Assembly: GCA_035559595.1 (NCBI GenBank)
Contig: DATMBF010000005.1
Location: 62,001-126,000 of the forward strand
DNA length: 64,000 nt
Direction: 5' to 3'
Source: DATMBF01 sp035559595
Lineage (GTDB): Bacteria; Bacteroidota; Ignavibacteria; UBA10030
A model generated the notes under the pieces. That model was not told the DNA's origin and did no database searches. It saw only the letters and a list, made by a program, of their open reading frames with translations. A program made the translations under genes and the position numbers. Below, one piece after another: positions 17,648-27,149 of this stretch (position 1 is the first letter of the stretch; each line of letters begins with the position of its first letter).

Positions 17648-18940
17648 ATGATTCCAACCCACTCTTCTGTCTACAAAGAACCCGCCCCTCTCCTCGATCG
17701 TGAGAATCCTTTTGAGTCGATGATGCAACGGTTTGACGTTGCGGCACATCTTCTCAATCTTGAACCCGGTTTGTACGAGTACCTGAAGACCCCGGTTCGG
17801 CAGATCATCGTTTCGATTCCGATCGCGATGGACAATGGAGAGATAAAAGTGTTTGAGGGATATCGGGTCATTCACAATGACATTCTGGGGCCGTCCAAGG
17901 GGGGAATACGATATGCTCCGGACGTGACCTTGGATGAGGTGAAAGCCCTTGCTGCCTGGATGACATGGAAATGCGCAGTCATGAATATCCCTTTCGGCGG
18001 CGCGAAAGGGGGCGTGAGGTGCGACCCCTCAAAGCTCAGTACACTCCAGATAGAGAAAATCACGAGACGGTATACCGCCAATCTTCTCGAGATTCTCGGG
18101 CCGGATCGTGATGTTCCTGCGCCGGATATTAACACCAACGAGCAGGTCATGGCATGGATCATGGATACGTACAGCATGCACATGCGCCGAACGGAGACTG
18201 CCGTTGTCACCGGAAAGCCGCTAATCCTTGGCGGGTCTCTCGGAAGAAAAGAAGCGACCGGTCGCGGTTGCATGATTGTGACTCTTGCTGCTATGGCAAA
18301 GCTTGGCATCAAGCCGAAGGATACAACCGTTGTTGTACAGGGTTTCGGAAACGTTGGCTCGACGTCTGCACAGTTGCTGCGTCAACAAGGATGCAAGATT
18401 ATCGGCATCGGAGACGTCTCTGCTGCCTACTACAACAAGAAGGGGATCGATGTCGACAAAGCATTAGAATGGACGCAGAAGAATCGCACGCTTGCAGGAT
18501 TCCCCGGAGCTGAGAAGATTCCACAGGAGGAACTTCTGGAATTGGAATGTGATGTTCTTGTTCCCGCCGCGAAAGAAGATCAGATTACTCATCGCAATGC
18601 TCCAAAGATCAAAGCCAAGATCATCTGCGAAGGCGCGAACGGACCGACGACGGCGAAGGCAGATCCAATTCTTCAGGAAAAGGGGATCCTGGTGATTCCT
18701 GATATCCTTGCGAATGCGGGAGGTGTTACCGTTTCATACTTCGAGTGGGTGCAGGATCGAATCGGTTATTTCTGGTCGCTCGAGCGAGTGAACCGTCGGC
18801 TGGAACGAATGATGAAGGAGGCGTTTGACTCCGTCTTCAATACGGCCGAGAAGTACAACGTGACCCTTCGCATCGGCGCCTATGTCCTGGCAATCGACAA
18901 GGTGGCTCGGACATTGAAGCTAAGGGGCATCTACGCATAG
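17648..18940 (+). CDS. gdhA: Glutamate dehydrogenase (Glu/Leu/Phe/Val family)
   Basis: 430 residues from ATG 17648; a TTG 51 bases earlier would extend it by 17 residues and has no better ribosome site. Signatures: the dimerisation/substrate domain with GPSKGGIRYAPDVTLDEVKALAAWMTWK, catalytic Lys in PFGGAKGGV, catalytic Asp region DRDVPAPDINTN, Rossmann fold VVQGFGNVGS, and CEGANGPTT. It interconverts glutamate and 2-oxoglutarate; the 430-residue form with this motif set is the hexameric NAD(P)-dependent small type. It leads the long tail of genes extending to ccmF. Confidence 0.95.
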   Translation: MIPTHSSVYKEPAPLLDRENPFESMMQRFDVAAHLLNLEPGLYEYLKTPVRQIIVSIPIAMDNGEIKVFEGYRVIHNDILGPSKGGIRYAPDVTLDEVKALAAWMTWKCAVMNIPFGGAKGGVRCDPSKLSTLQIEKITRRYTANLLEILGPDRDVPAPDINTNEQVMAWIMDTYSMHMRRTETAVVTGKPLILGGSLGRKEATGRGCMIVTLAAMAKLGIKPKDTTVVVQGFGNVGSTSAQLLRQQGCKIIGIGDVSAAYYNKKGIDVDKALEWTQKNRTLAGFPGAEKIPQEELLELECDVLVPAAKEDQITHRNAPKIKAKIICEGANGPTTAKADPILQEKGILVIPDILANAGGVTVSYFEWVQDRIGYFWSLERVNRRLERMMKEAFDSVFNTAEKYNVTLRIGAYVLAIDKVARTLKLRGIYA

Positions 18941-18950
18941 GAAGTTGGGA

Positions 18951-19517
18951 GTGATTCTTCGGCTCCATCTTGACGCATGGCTGGCTGCCTCTTTGATGGC
19001 CAGCGTGAGTTTGGCACAAAGCGCAGCGGACAGATCCGCAATGGCTGTTTTGAGTGACCAGGCAAGAAGCATCGCGGAAGAAATGATTGCAACGGTTCAG
19101 TTACCTTCCGGAAGCCGCATTTCGGTGTTTGTTGAGGGTGGAGATGCGAGATCGGTGATTGAGAACTCGTTGATCGAGGCGATTCAGAAACGCGGAGTGC
19201 ATCCGAGAGTAGTGAAAGATCCTGTGCCGCCTGGTATCCATGTGGTTGTTCTTCAGCAGGAAGTTCACTACCAGAAAAACGAGAAAGAGCTTTTCGAGCG
19301 TCAGATTCGGACTCATGTCGAGGGTCGTTGGGTGAATGAGGGTCTTGAAGCCGTGTTTCTTGGGAGGTTCAAGCGTACAGGAATCGACACGGTATCTTCC
19401 CGTGAGGACAGATTCCCGGAGTCAAAAGCGACACTCCTTGAGCAAGTTCTCGGCCCAATTGTTGTTATTGCCGGAGTCATCGTTGCCGTTTATCTTCTGT
19501 TCACGGTGAGAAGTTGA
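18951..19517 (+). CDS. Hypothetical exported tail-anchored protein
   Basis: 188 residues from GTG 18951, which sits six bases after AGGAAG; a TTG at 18945 is the alternative. It has a signal-peptide-like N-terminus (LAASLMASVSLAQS), a soluble alpha/beta domain of ~130 residues with no motif I recognise (RISVFVEGGDARSVIENSLI, VVLQQEVHYQ) and a C-terminal transmembrane helix (LGPIVVIAGVIVAVYLLF). The pattern resembles proteins that sense or scaffold at the inner membrane facing the periplasm. Its stop overlaps the TTG start of the second capA, so the two are translationally coupled. Confidence 0.75.
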   Translation: MILRLHLDAWLAASLMASVSLAQSAADRSAMAVLSDQARSIAEEMIATVQLPSGSRISVFVEGGDARSVIENSLIEAIQKRGVHPRVVKDPVPPGIHVVVLQQEVHYQKNEKELFERQIRTHVEGRWVNEGLEAVFLGRFKRTGIDTVSSREDRFPESKATLLEQVLGPIVVIAGVIVAVYLLFTVRS

Positions 19518-20542
19518 GGCGGATCGTTTCCGGTTCGGTCTTAGCGGCGCTGTTGTGGGGAGTGTCCGTTGCGTCTTCATCCGACACCACGCATGTTTCG
19601 CTCATTGCTTTTGGTGATGTGAATCTGGGGCGAGCTGTTGGACAGGAGCTGTTGAAGGGTGATCTCGACTATCCGTTCGCGCAAGCGAGGCCACTGGTAA
19701 CGTCGGCAGATATTGTGTTTGTGAATCTCGAGAGTCAGCTCTCCGAGCAGGGCGGGGAGACCCAGCATCCGAAGTACAATCTGATCTTCTGTGGTCCGCC
19801 GGAAGGGGCGAAGGCGCTGAGGCACTTTGGGGTTACGGTCGTGTCGACAGCCAACAACCATGCGTTTGACTATGGACTCAAAGGGCTAAGAGAGACGATC
19901 GATTATGTAACTGCAGAGGGGATGCGGTATGTTGGAACCTCAAAGGATTCGACAGAGCTGTTTGCGCCGGCGATCATCGAGTCGAATGGTGTTCGTGTCG
20001 GCTTTGTGGCGTACACGGAGTTTGTGAATATGAAGCTGGGTTGGCAGGGAAGGATTGCCGTTTTTGAAGAACCAAGGGTGCAACGTGAAATCGAGAGGCT
20101 CCGCGCGACGGTAGATGTCGTCGTTGCGAGTTACCATGGAGGAAATGAATACGTGGATACGCCGCATCGGCGGACCCTTCGGAACTTGCGACTCCTCGCC
20201 GAGGCAGGCGCGGATGTCGTCATTGGCCACCATCCCCACGTGCCGCAGGGGATTGAAAGGCACAAGGGAACGTTGATCGCGTATTCGCTTGGGAATTTCG
20301 TTTTCTATCAACCTCAACGCCACTGGACACAGCGGGGATTTGCTCTCAACGTGAAATTCAGAAAATCGCTCGGAACAACACGACCGGTCGATGCTCGCAT
20401 TGTGCCCCTCATGGCCGGCAAGCAACCGAGTCCCATGATTTTGGAAAGCGAGAGGGCAAGCTTGCTCGAGCGATTACAGAGACTCTCGACGGTGCCGATC
20501 AGGCAAGAGGGGGAGTGGTTTCGAATCGATTTATCAGACTAG
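19514..20542 (+). CDS. CapA-family exported metallophosphatase-like protein (copy 2)
   Basis: 342 residues from a TTG overlapping the previous stop. Signal peptide ending near VASSSD, then the PGA_cap pattern: FGDVNLGRAVGQ, FVNLESQLSEQG, STANNHAFDYGLKGL, VVVASYHGGNEY, IGHHPHVPQGIERH and IAYSLGNFVF. It is clearly a paralogue of the protein at 9228 with the same motif order but different flanks. As with copy 1, no other poly-gamma-glutamate genes are nearby; an envelope hydrolase is the safest reading. It is followed by bamD. Confidence 0.85.
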   Translation: MRRIVSGSVLAALLWGVSVASSSDTTHVSLIAFGDVNLGRAVGQELLKGDLDYPFAQARPLVTSADIVFVNLESQLSEQGGETQHPKYNLIFCGPPEGAKALRHFGVTVVSTANNHAFDYGLKGLRETIDYVTAEGMRYVGTSKDSTELFAPAIIESNGVRVGFVAYTEFVNMKLGWQGRIAVFEEPRVQREIERLRATVDVVVASYHGGNEYVDTPHRRTLRNLRLLAEAGADVVIGHHPHVPQGIERHKGTLIAYSLGNFVFYQPQRHWTQRGFALNVKFRKSLGTTRPVDARIVPLMAGKQPSPMILESERASLLERLQRLSTVPIRQEGEWFRIDLSD

Positions 20543-20551
20543 GTGAACACA

Positions 20552-21349
20552 ATGAGTCTTAGACAAAGTGTGAGGCTGATTCTGGGCGGAGTACTGACGA
20601 TCGTCGGGTGCAGCTCGGAAGACATTGTGGAGCAGCTCGGTGCCGAGGCTCGCTATGAGATTGCCATAGCGAAGTTTCGCGAAGGGGATTACCTCGATGC
20701 GATTGAGGAGTTCAAAATCATTACGTTGCAGTTTCAGGGAAGCGCTCTTGCAGATGATGCGCAGTTCTTTATGGCAGAATGCCGTTACTTGCGCGAGGAG
20801 TATGTTTTGGCAGCCTATGAGTACGAAGTTCTCCTTCGGACGATGCCGACCAGTGAATACGTCCCGCGAGCACGATATCGGAGAGCGATCTGTTACTACA
20901 ATCTGTCTCCGAAATCCTATCTCGATCAGGAATACACGCGGAAAGCAATCGACGAGTTACAGGCGTATATCGAATATCACCCGACCGACTCTCTGGTTTC
21001 CGACGCTGAGGCCAAGATCATTGAACTTCGCACGAAGCTTGCGAAGAAGGAGTACGAGAGCGGGATCATCTATATGAAAATGGAGTATTACAAAGCTGCA
21101 ACGGTTTATTTTGATCTTGTTCTGGAACGCTATCATGATACGCCATTCGCGGAACAAGCTCTCCTGCGAAAAGCCGAAGCGCTTATGAGACGAAGACGTT
21201 ATGCTGAGGCGAAGGAGGCTATTGAAACGTTCTTGGCGAAGTATCCAACCAGCCCCCTGTTGGAGGAGGCTCAAAACCTTCAGCGAGAAATCATGTCGAA
21301 CCTTTCAGCTAACCAAACCGCAGTGTCGGAAGTACGGTCGCGCTCATGA
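20552..21349 (+). CDS. bamD: Outer-membrane assembly lipoprotein BamD
   Basis: 265 residues from ATG 20552; a GTG at 20543 abuts the upstream stop but overlaps the AGGTGA that best serves as ribosome site. Lipobox TIVGC places the lipidated Cys at 20. Five TPR-like hairpins follow (EIAIAKFREGDYLDAIEEF, YLREEYVLAAYEYEVLL, AIDELQAYIEYHPTDS, YMKMEYYKAATVYFDLV, YAEAKEAIETFLAKYPTS), the BamD/YfiO layout. It holds the BamA barrel-insertion complex at the inner face of the outer membrane. The stop overlaps the next start (ATGA). Confidence 0.9.
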   Translation: MSLRQSVRLILGGVLTIVGCSSEDIVEQLGAEARYEIAIAKFREGDYLDAIEEFKIITLQFQGSALADDAQFFMAECRYLREEYVLAAYEYEVLLRTMPTSEYVPRARYRRAICYYNLSPKSYLDQEYTRKAIDELQAYIEYHPTDSLVSDAEAKIIELRTKLAKKEYESGIIYMKMEYYKAATVYFDLVLERYHDTPFAEQALLRKAEALMRRRRYAEAKEAIETFLAKYPTSPLLEEAQNLQREIMSNLSANQTAVSEVRSRS

Positions 21350-21837
21350 AGACTCCTTCTCGGGACCGCGGAAAAACTGTGCAAGAGTCGCAGGTGGAAA
21401 TGACGGAGATGGTTCTGCCGAACGATACGAATCGGCTCGGCAACCTTCTTGGCGGAAGGCTAATGCAGTGGATCGACATCGCTGCAGCGATTGCCGCTTC
21501 TCGACATACCAATCGTGTGTGTGTGACCGCTGCGTTGGACGAGCTGCACTTCATCCACCCGATCAAAGAGGGAGAGGTGGTGATTCTCCAGGCATCAGTA
21601 AATCGAGTCTTTACGACATCGATGGAAATCGGGGTCAAGGTGACGAAAGAGAACTTTCTCACCGGCGAGCGCAAACATACCAACACCGCCTATCTGACGT
21701 TTGTATCTATTGATGATCATGGGAACCCTGTCCCTGCACCCCCTCTTCGCCCACAAACGAAAGAAGAAAAGCGGCGATACGAGGAGGCCGGTCAACGTCG
21801 ACGACGTCGGCTCCTTCACCGAGAGGGCGCGCAGTAA
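21346..21837 (+). CDS. Acyl-CoA thioesterase, hotdog fold (YciA type)
   Basis: 163 residues. The single hotdog domain carries NRLGNLLGGRLMQWIDIAAA, with the Asn/Gly/Asp pattern of the YciA/BACH active site, and ELHFIHPIKEGEVVILQASV with the central strands. The C-terminus is a charged Arg/Glu-rich tail. These enzymes hydrolyse acyl-CoA to free acid and CoA. Start ATG 21346 overlaps the bamD stop. Cytoplasmic location inferred from lack of a signal peptide. Confidence 0.9.
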   Translation: MKTPSRDRGKTVQESQVEMTEMVLPNDTNRLGNLLGGRLMQWIDIAAAIAASRHTNRVCVTAALDELHFIHPIKEGEVVILQASVNRVFTTSMEIGVKVTKENFLTGERKHTNTAYLTFVSIDDHGNPVPAPPLRPQTKEEKRRYEEAGQRRRRRLLHREGAQ

Positions 21838-21849
21838 ACGGTCCTTTCC

Positions 21850-24111
21850 GTGAACGATGATCATGCGGTATTCCACAGGCGGGGGCTACTTCCTGTGCAT
21901 TCGAAAAGCGTTGCCACATCATCTCGTTTTCTCGCTACCCTTATTGCTTCGTTTTGGTTCAACACAGCACAGTTGCGTGCACAAAGCACGGTGGAAGCGG
22001 GATTTGCCATTCTCGAATCTGTCGACCTTCCGACCGAGTTTGATTGCGTTACCCCGTTAGCGTTCACTGATGGGACATTGCGCTCTGCCCTTGTCTGGTC
22101 GCCAGAGAAGCCGATAATTGCGTTCCTCACCGTTGATTCAGTGTTTGCTACCAGTCCCATCCGATTGGCATATCTTCCTGTTCCGCCGATGACGATCAGT
22201 GTCGGTAGACAGGAAGACGGCGCTCCAATGATGATCCTCGTTGATCACGGAAGTAAAGGGATTTCTATCTTTACACAATTGGTCGGTGATACGTTGAGAC
22301 CCTCGTCTTCGTTTTCTCTACCTTACCAGATCGATAGACTCGTCTTAGCTGACATCACAGCCGATCGCCGGGAAGATATCCTGGTGTTTCAGAAAAACAC
22401 TCCCGGAATTCTTTCCTTCATTAACAAGGGAAGTGGCGTTTTTACAGCGGGTCCGCTCATTGCACCGGAAAATCCTGTCGGCGCATTGGCGTCAGGGCAC
22501 TTGAATGATGATCAGGTTTTGGATCTCGTGCTCTACGACTGGGTGAAGAGCGAATTGCATTTCCTCTACGGCGTGGGAAGGGGAAGATTTTTTGATCAGA
22601 CAACCTTGCCGGTGATGGGCGAGATAAAGGAGATTGCGCTGGTTGATATGAACGCCGACAGCTATGCTGACCTGCTTCTTTGGATGGCAAAACCTTCGGA
22701 GGTTGCCATCCTCCTGGGCGATGGTCTTGGAGACTTCCACAAGGATGTAAAATCTGGCATTCCACTCCCAACGCGACGCCTTTATCCTGCCGACCTCAAC
22801 AATGACGGATGGAATGAGCTTGTATGCTTTTCTCCTCAAGTGAGCTTACAACTGCTGCATCGAGCGAGTGATGGGCGTTTTGAGACATTGGCGGAGTATT
22901 CGGTGGCAAGAAGTACTGACGTTCTCCTTGCCGATGTGGACGGTGACCGATTGAAAGACCTGCTGCTGGTCAATCCCGTCGATTACGAGATCGTGCTCAT
23001 GAGTCACGCCGAAAAACGAAGAGAGCTTTCAGATTCGCTTGTTCTCGTGACCGGTCTTGGACCAGGAAGCATTCTCTCGAGTGATTTTGATGGGGATTCT
23101 TTTGGCGATCTCGCCATTTTGAACAGCGGCAGCAATACCCTTTCGATCTGGCTCAACCGGGAGCAGAGATTGGAACAGACAAGTTATTCGATTCCCCCCG
23201 GCGCTTCATCGATGAGCCTCTCTACTGTGACTGACTCGACTGCACTATTCGTTCTCTCTCATTCGACAAGTCGGTCGGTTTCGTTTCTTACCATCAATCG
23301 CAATAGCCATACGACGATTGCTGCCGTCGTTCCGCATGTAGGGAATCTTGAATTCATTGCCTCAGAGTATTCTTCGACGGGGGGAGTCCGTTTCTACTGC
23401 TACGGACTTCCTGATGATGAAGGACCATCCCTGGTGTTATTCGAACAGATCGGCCCGCGGACGTTCATTGAGCAGAGCCTTCGTCTCGTTCCGGATACGC
23501 TTCTCGGCGCAACCGTCACAGACCTCACCAATGATGGATTCCTCGATATCGTTTACGTCTATCGCAATGCGCAGACCAATGCGTTCGAACTCGCTGTATC
23601 ATTGGGTGATTCAACGGCAACATTTGGTTCAAAGATCTTTTCGTATGAATTCAAAGAAACATCTGTCCAGAGAAGTTTTGTGTGGGATATGGATTTCAAC
23701 AATGATGGACATCGTGACGTGGTCATTGCGTTTCCGAGTGTTGCTCGACTCATGAAAGTTGCTCTGGGCAATGGTGATGGCACGCTACAGGAGCCCGTGA
23801 CGATCGCTGAGGGGGCACGCTTGGATTTGCGGTCACAACTTCAGATTGTCGATCTCGATACGGACGGGAAGGTGGACATCGTTTTCAACGAGTCAGCGGC
23901 AATGGCAATTTGTTGGTTGCGTGGTCGGGGAGATGGAACCTTTCACCCCCTGGAAACAATTCTTCCATCGTATGGGGTAAGCCATTTCTCGATTGTCGAT
24001 CTGAATCGTGATGGAGTCAATGATTTTGCGTTAGCCTATGCGGAGAAAGGTGTTGTGAAGATCGTTAGCGGAGCAATTCTTCCGTACGGAAGGCTTCAAC
24101 ATGACCGCTAG
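21850..24111 (+). CDS. Exported FG-GAP/VCBS beta-propeller protein
   Basis: 753 residues; GTG at 21850 or GTG at 21895 as start, the latter placing the hydrophobic stretch (FLATLIASFWFNTAQLRAQS) closer to the N-terminus. The body is a series of blades with calcium-binding loops such as DITADRREDIL, DLNNDGWNELV, DVDGDRLKDLL, DFDGDSFGDLA, DLTNDGFLDIV, DFNNDGHRDVV, DLDTDGKVDIV and DLNRDGVNDFA, the FG-GAP/VCBS pattern of integrin-like propellers. I see no C-terminal T9SS domain. Its last bases overlap the metalloprotease gene, implying a paired secreted product. Confidence 0.85.
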   Translation: MNDDHAVFHRRGLLPVHSKSVATSSRFLATLIASFWFNTAQLRAQSTVEAGFAILESVDLPTEFDCVTPLAFTDGTLRSALVWSPEKPIIAFLTVDSVFATSPIRLAYLPVPPMTISVGRQEDGAPMMILVDHGSKGISIFTQLVGDTLRPSSSFSLPYQIDRLVLADITADRREDILVFQKNTPGILSFINKGSGVFTAGPLIAPENPVGALASGHLNDDQVLDLVLYDWVKSELHFLYGVGRGRFFDQTTLPVMGEIKEIALVDMNADSYADLLLWMAKPSEVAILLGDGLGDFHKDVKSGIPLPTRRLYPADLNNDGWNELVCFSPQVSLQLLHRASDGRFETLAEYSVARSTDVLLADVDGDRLKDLLLVNPVDYEIVLMSHAEKRRELSDSLVLVTGLGPGSILSSDFDGDSFGDLAILNSGSNTLSIWLNREQRLEQTSYSIPPGASSMSLSTVTDSTALFVLSHSTSRSVSFLTINRNSHTTIAAVVPHVGNLEFIASEYSSTGGVRFYCYGLPDDEGPSLVLFEQIGPRTFIEQSLRLVPDTLLGATVTDLTNDGFLDIVYVYRNAQTNAFELAVSLGDSTATFGSKIFSYEFKETSVQRSFVWDMDFNNDGHRDVVIAFPSVARLMKVALGNGDGTLQEPVTIAEGARLDLRSQLQIVDLDTDGKVDIVFNESAAMAICWLRGRGDGTFHPLETILPSYGVSHFSIVDLNRDGVNDFALAYAEKGVVKIVSGAILPYGRLQHDR

Positions 24112-25792
24112 ACGATTCGTCGTCGGATTGTTGATGTATCTCTCAGTGGTCGAAGCGATGTCGTTTCAGCTGAAAACCATTGAAGGTGTATATCAACAAC
24201 TGGTTGGGCAGAGCACTTTGGGCGTTAAGGGCAATCAAGCCCCCAATACGGTCAAATGCGGGACTCCACTTGTCTTTTCCGTTCGTCAGGCTCCTGAGGC
24301 ACTCAGCCGGACAACGCATGCTAACCTCCAGAGGCCAGAGAGACAGAAAAACCGAACGAGCCCAACGGGAAAGTTTCGGATTCACTACGACACCACAGGT
24401 GTGGATACACCCTTCATGCTGAACGCAGACGGGGACACCATTGGAAACTCGTTTGAAGAGTATGTAGATTCGGTTGCCGCGATTTTTGATTTCTGTTATG
24501 GTCTGCTCGTGAACACGATGGGGTATGAGCCGCCACCAGCGGATGGCACGGAGGGAGGTGGTGCAGAGTATGATGTCTATATTGAGGAGATAGGTTCGAA
24601 CGCCTTCGGTGCAACATTCTTTGATGATGCCATATCGACTCAGCCGAATTCAAAGTACACGACTTACATTGTGATTGATAATGATTATTTTAGGAATCGA
24701 ACACCGGGTCTGAACGGACTTCGAGTAACCGCCGCGCATGAGTTTCACCATGCCATCCAACTGGGAGCCTACGGCGTGTGGAACACGCCAACAAGTTCCG
24801 ATTTCTATTTTTATGAGCTGACTTCGTCCTGGATTGAAGATGTCGCCTACCCTGAGATCAATGACTATCGTTTTGATGCGCCTGCGTACTTCACGCGATT
24901 TCGCGACGCTCAAGGTCGGTCACTTGCATTCACGTTCTTCAGTCAATTGTCTTTTCCGGGTTATGAACGTGCCGTGTGGGCTTACTATCTGGCGAAAAGG
25001 TATGGTGACGGCATCGTACGGGAGATTTGGGAGGGGATGAAGACACAACCGTTTCTGAGCTCTCTCCACAACGTCCTGCAGAAGCGTGGAACCGATATTG
25101 CCACTGAATACGCAACCTTCTCGGTTTGGAACTACTACACGGCCGATCGTGCGAACGCGTCAATCTCTTATACAGATGGGCATCTCTATCCGCGCTTTCT
25201 GCCAAACTCCATCACGCAGTTCGGGGGATTTGAAACAACAGTCTCAACATCATTTCATCCCTTATCGGTTCAGTTCCTTGCGCTTGTCGTTGCGGCGGAC
25301 ACTCTCGAAGCAATTCTTTCCAATATCGATATCGAATCAGCGCGGGCATCCTCGTCAACTCTCTCAACAGTTTCCTTGAAGGCAAAACGAGGAGACGTTG
25401 CAGGCGCTTATCAGCGGGTCGAAGGAGGTCTTTCGTTTGGTCTAACTGTGGCTTCTCCATCTCACTGGCGTGTTTCGTATCTCTCCTCCGGGAAGAAGGC
25501 CATAGCTTCGCTCAATGAATATCCTTCACCAAATCCGTTTCGCCTAGGTGAATCATCACGATTAATCTTACCGATTCCCTTTCAACCGCCGCAAGCCGTT
25601 GAGATCTCAGTTCTTTCCAGTTCGTTGGATCTCATGTTTTCTCAAACCTACTCACCAAGGAATTACTTTGGTCGTTGGGAGGTTGTTGTGCCTGCAGATG
25701 ATTTCGTGGGGAACATCTCTACCGGTTTGCATTTCGTTGTTCTTTCTGCGGGTGGGGAAAAACGACAGTGGAAAGTCCTCTTTGTGCGATGA
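24101..25792 (+). CDS. Secreted metalloprotease-like protein with T9SS-type C-terminal domain
   Basis: 563 residues with a signal peptide (FVVGLLMYLSVVEAMS). The central domain contains a zinc-protease motif HEFHH (213-217, HExxH) followed ~20 residues later by ELTSSWIEDVAYPE, the layout of MXAN_6640-type putative metalloproteases. The last ~90 residues (from EYPSPNPFR to RQWKVLFVR) match the FlgD-like/type A sorting domain used by type IX secretion. Expected substrate is extracellular protein; specificity is unknown. The ABC transporter gene ccmA follows with an ATGA overlap. Confidence 0.82.
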   Translation: MTARRFVVGLLMYLSVVEAMSFQLKTIEGVYQQLVGQSTLGVKGNQAPNTVKCGTPLVFSVRQAPEALSRTTHANLQRPERQKNRTSPTGKFRIHYDTTGVDTPFMLNADGDTIGNSFEEYVDSVAAIFDFCYGLLVNTMGYEPPPADGTEGGGAEYDVYIEEIGSNAFGATFFDDAISTQPNSKYTTYIVIDNDYFRNRTPGLNGLRVTAAHEFHHAIQLGAYGVWNTPTSSDFYFYELTSSWIEDVAYPEINDYRFDAPAYFTRFRDAQGRSLAFTFFSQLSFPGYERAVWAYYLAKRYGDGIVREIWEGMKTQPFLSSLHNVLQKRGTDIATEYATFSVWNYYTADRANASISYTDGHLYPRFLPNSITQFGGFETTVSTSFHPLSVQFLALVVAADTLEAILSNIDIESARASSSTLSTVSLKAKRGDVAGAYQRVEGGLSFGLTVASPSHWRVSYLSSGKKAIASLNEYPSPNPFRLGESSRLILPIPFQPPQAVEISVLSSSLDLMFSQTYSPRNYFGRWEVVVPADDFVGNISTGLHFVVLSAGGEKRQWKVLFVR

Positions 25793-26430
25793 GCAATATG
25801 AAAATCATAGTCCGCGATCTCTCAAAGGTCTTTAACGGCCGTTCCGTCTTTCGCGGCGTTGGCCTTGAGCTTTCAACAGGGGATTCCCTTGCCATCACAG
25901 GTCCCAACGGCTCCGGCAAAACGACCCTTATGAAGATCCTTGCAGGCGTTCTTTCACCAACAAGTGGGAAGGTCGAATTCTGGCGAGATGGGAAACTCTT
26001 TAAAGCAGAAGAAATGCGCGGAAGCATCGGTTACGTTGGGCCGTATGTGCAGATGTATGATGAGTTCACGGCTTTAGAGAATCTTCAGTTCCTTAACGCT
26101 ATCCGTGACCTGCGCAAGGATTCGAAAGTCTTCGGGGATTTGCTCAAGCGAGTGGGTCTTTACCATCGACGTGATGATCTTGTTCGGGGGTTTTCGTCGG
26201 GAATGAAACAGCGGCTCAAATATGCTGTGGCGCTCTCATCAAATCCTGAGATTCTGTTTCTCGATGAGCCGACATCGAATCTTGATGATTCCGGAATCGA
26301 AATGGTTAGGGAGGTCATTCGAGATCAAAAGAACCATGGGATCCTCCTCGTCGCGACAAATGATGCAGCTGAAGCGAAATGGTGCAGGCGGATTTTGAAG
26401 CTCTCTGGAGAAGTCCCGACGCCACGGTAA
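25789..26430 (+). CDS. ccmA: Heme exporter ATP-binding subunit CcmA
   Basis: 213 residues from ATG 25789 (ATGA overlap) or ATG 25798. ABC ATPase with Walker A GPNGSGKTTLMKILAG, signature GFSSGMKQRLKYAVAL, Walker B ILFLDEPTSNLDDSG and the switch His replaced by Asn (LLVATNDAAEAKWC). Length and position before ccmB identify it as CcmA, which with CcmB uses ATP to release holo-CcmE from CcmCD in System I cytochrome c maturation. Confidence 0.93.
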   Translation: MSNMKIIVRDLSKVFNGRSVFRGVGLELSTGDSLAITGPNGSGKTTLMKILAGVLSPTSGKVEFWRDGKLFKAEEMRGSIGYVGPYVQMYDEFTALENLQFLNAIRDLRKDSKVFGDLLKRVGLYHRRDDLVRGFSSGMKQRLKYAVALSSNPEILFLDEPTSNLDDSGIEMVREVIRDQKNHGILLVATNDAAEAKWCRRILKLSGEVPTPR

Positions 26431-26477
26431 ATCTGATTGCAGTTCGGGCAAGTTTTCAGTACGTTAAACAAGTCGAC

Positions 26478-27149
26478 ATGAGCAATTTGGCAGCGACATA
26501 CGGTGTTCTGACCAAAGACTTTCGATCCGAGGTGCGGACGCGATACGCGTTCAACGCGCTGCTCATGTTTGTGGTTACCGCTGTTACGATCATTCTGTTT
26601 GCTCTTCAAGAGGAGAATCCAAATCCGGAAGTTCTATCGGGAATGTTCTGGGTGGTAGTCTTTTTTTCGGGGATGTCTGGTCTCTCTCGGACATTCGTGA
26701 GCGAAGAGGAGAGAGGGACGACGTTGACGCTTCAGCTCTTGACGCGCTCATCGGTGGTCTATTTCGGTAAACTGATCTTTAATATTCTCTTAAGCATCAT
26801 TCTTAGCGTATCGATCACCATGCTCTATGTTGTGGCATTTCCCGGATTCATTGTGCAAAGCGTTTCCGTGTTTGTCATCTCTTTGCTTTTGGGAAGCGTA
26901 GGGTTGGCGGCTGCGACAACGATTATCGCGGCGATTATTGCGAAAGCAAACACGAAAGGAACTCTCTATCCCGTCCTCTCGTTTCCGATTCTGCTTCCTT
27001 TACTGATGACGGTCATGAAAGCGACGTCGATAGCACTTGCCGGAGGAGGGATAGGAGAAGCCTTGGAGCAATTCCAAATCATGGTTTCGTACATTCTCGT
27101 CATGGTTGCCGGTTCTTATCTGTTGTTTGATTTTGTCTGGAACGACTGA
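26478..27149 (+). CDS. ccmB: Heme exporter membrane subunit CcmB
   Basis: 223 residues from ATG 26478; an upstream ATG (26379) would overlap ccmA by 52 bases and add a soluble extension not typical of the family. Six transmembrane helices (for example FNALLMFVVTAVTIILFAL, LIFNILLSIILSVSITMLYV, ISLLLGSVGLAAATTIIAAI). The cytoplasmic motif SEEERGTTLTLQLLTRSS is characteristic. Start choice is moderate since no clear ribosome site precedes either. Confidence 0.9.
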   Translation: MSNLAATYGVLTKDFRSEVRTRYAFNALLMFVVTAVTIILFALQEENPNPEVLSGMFWVVVFFSGMSGLSRTFVSEEERGTTLTLQLLTRSSVVYFGKLIFNILLSIILSVSITMLYVVAFPGFIVQSVSVFVISLLLGSVGLAAATTIIAAIIAKANTKGTLYPVLSFPILLPLLMTVMKATSIALAGGGIGEALEQFQIMVSYILVMVAGSYLLFDFVWND

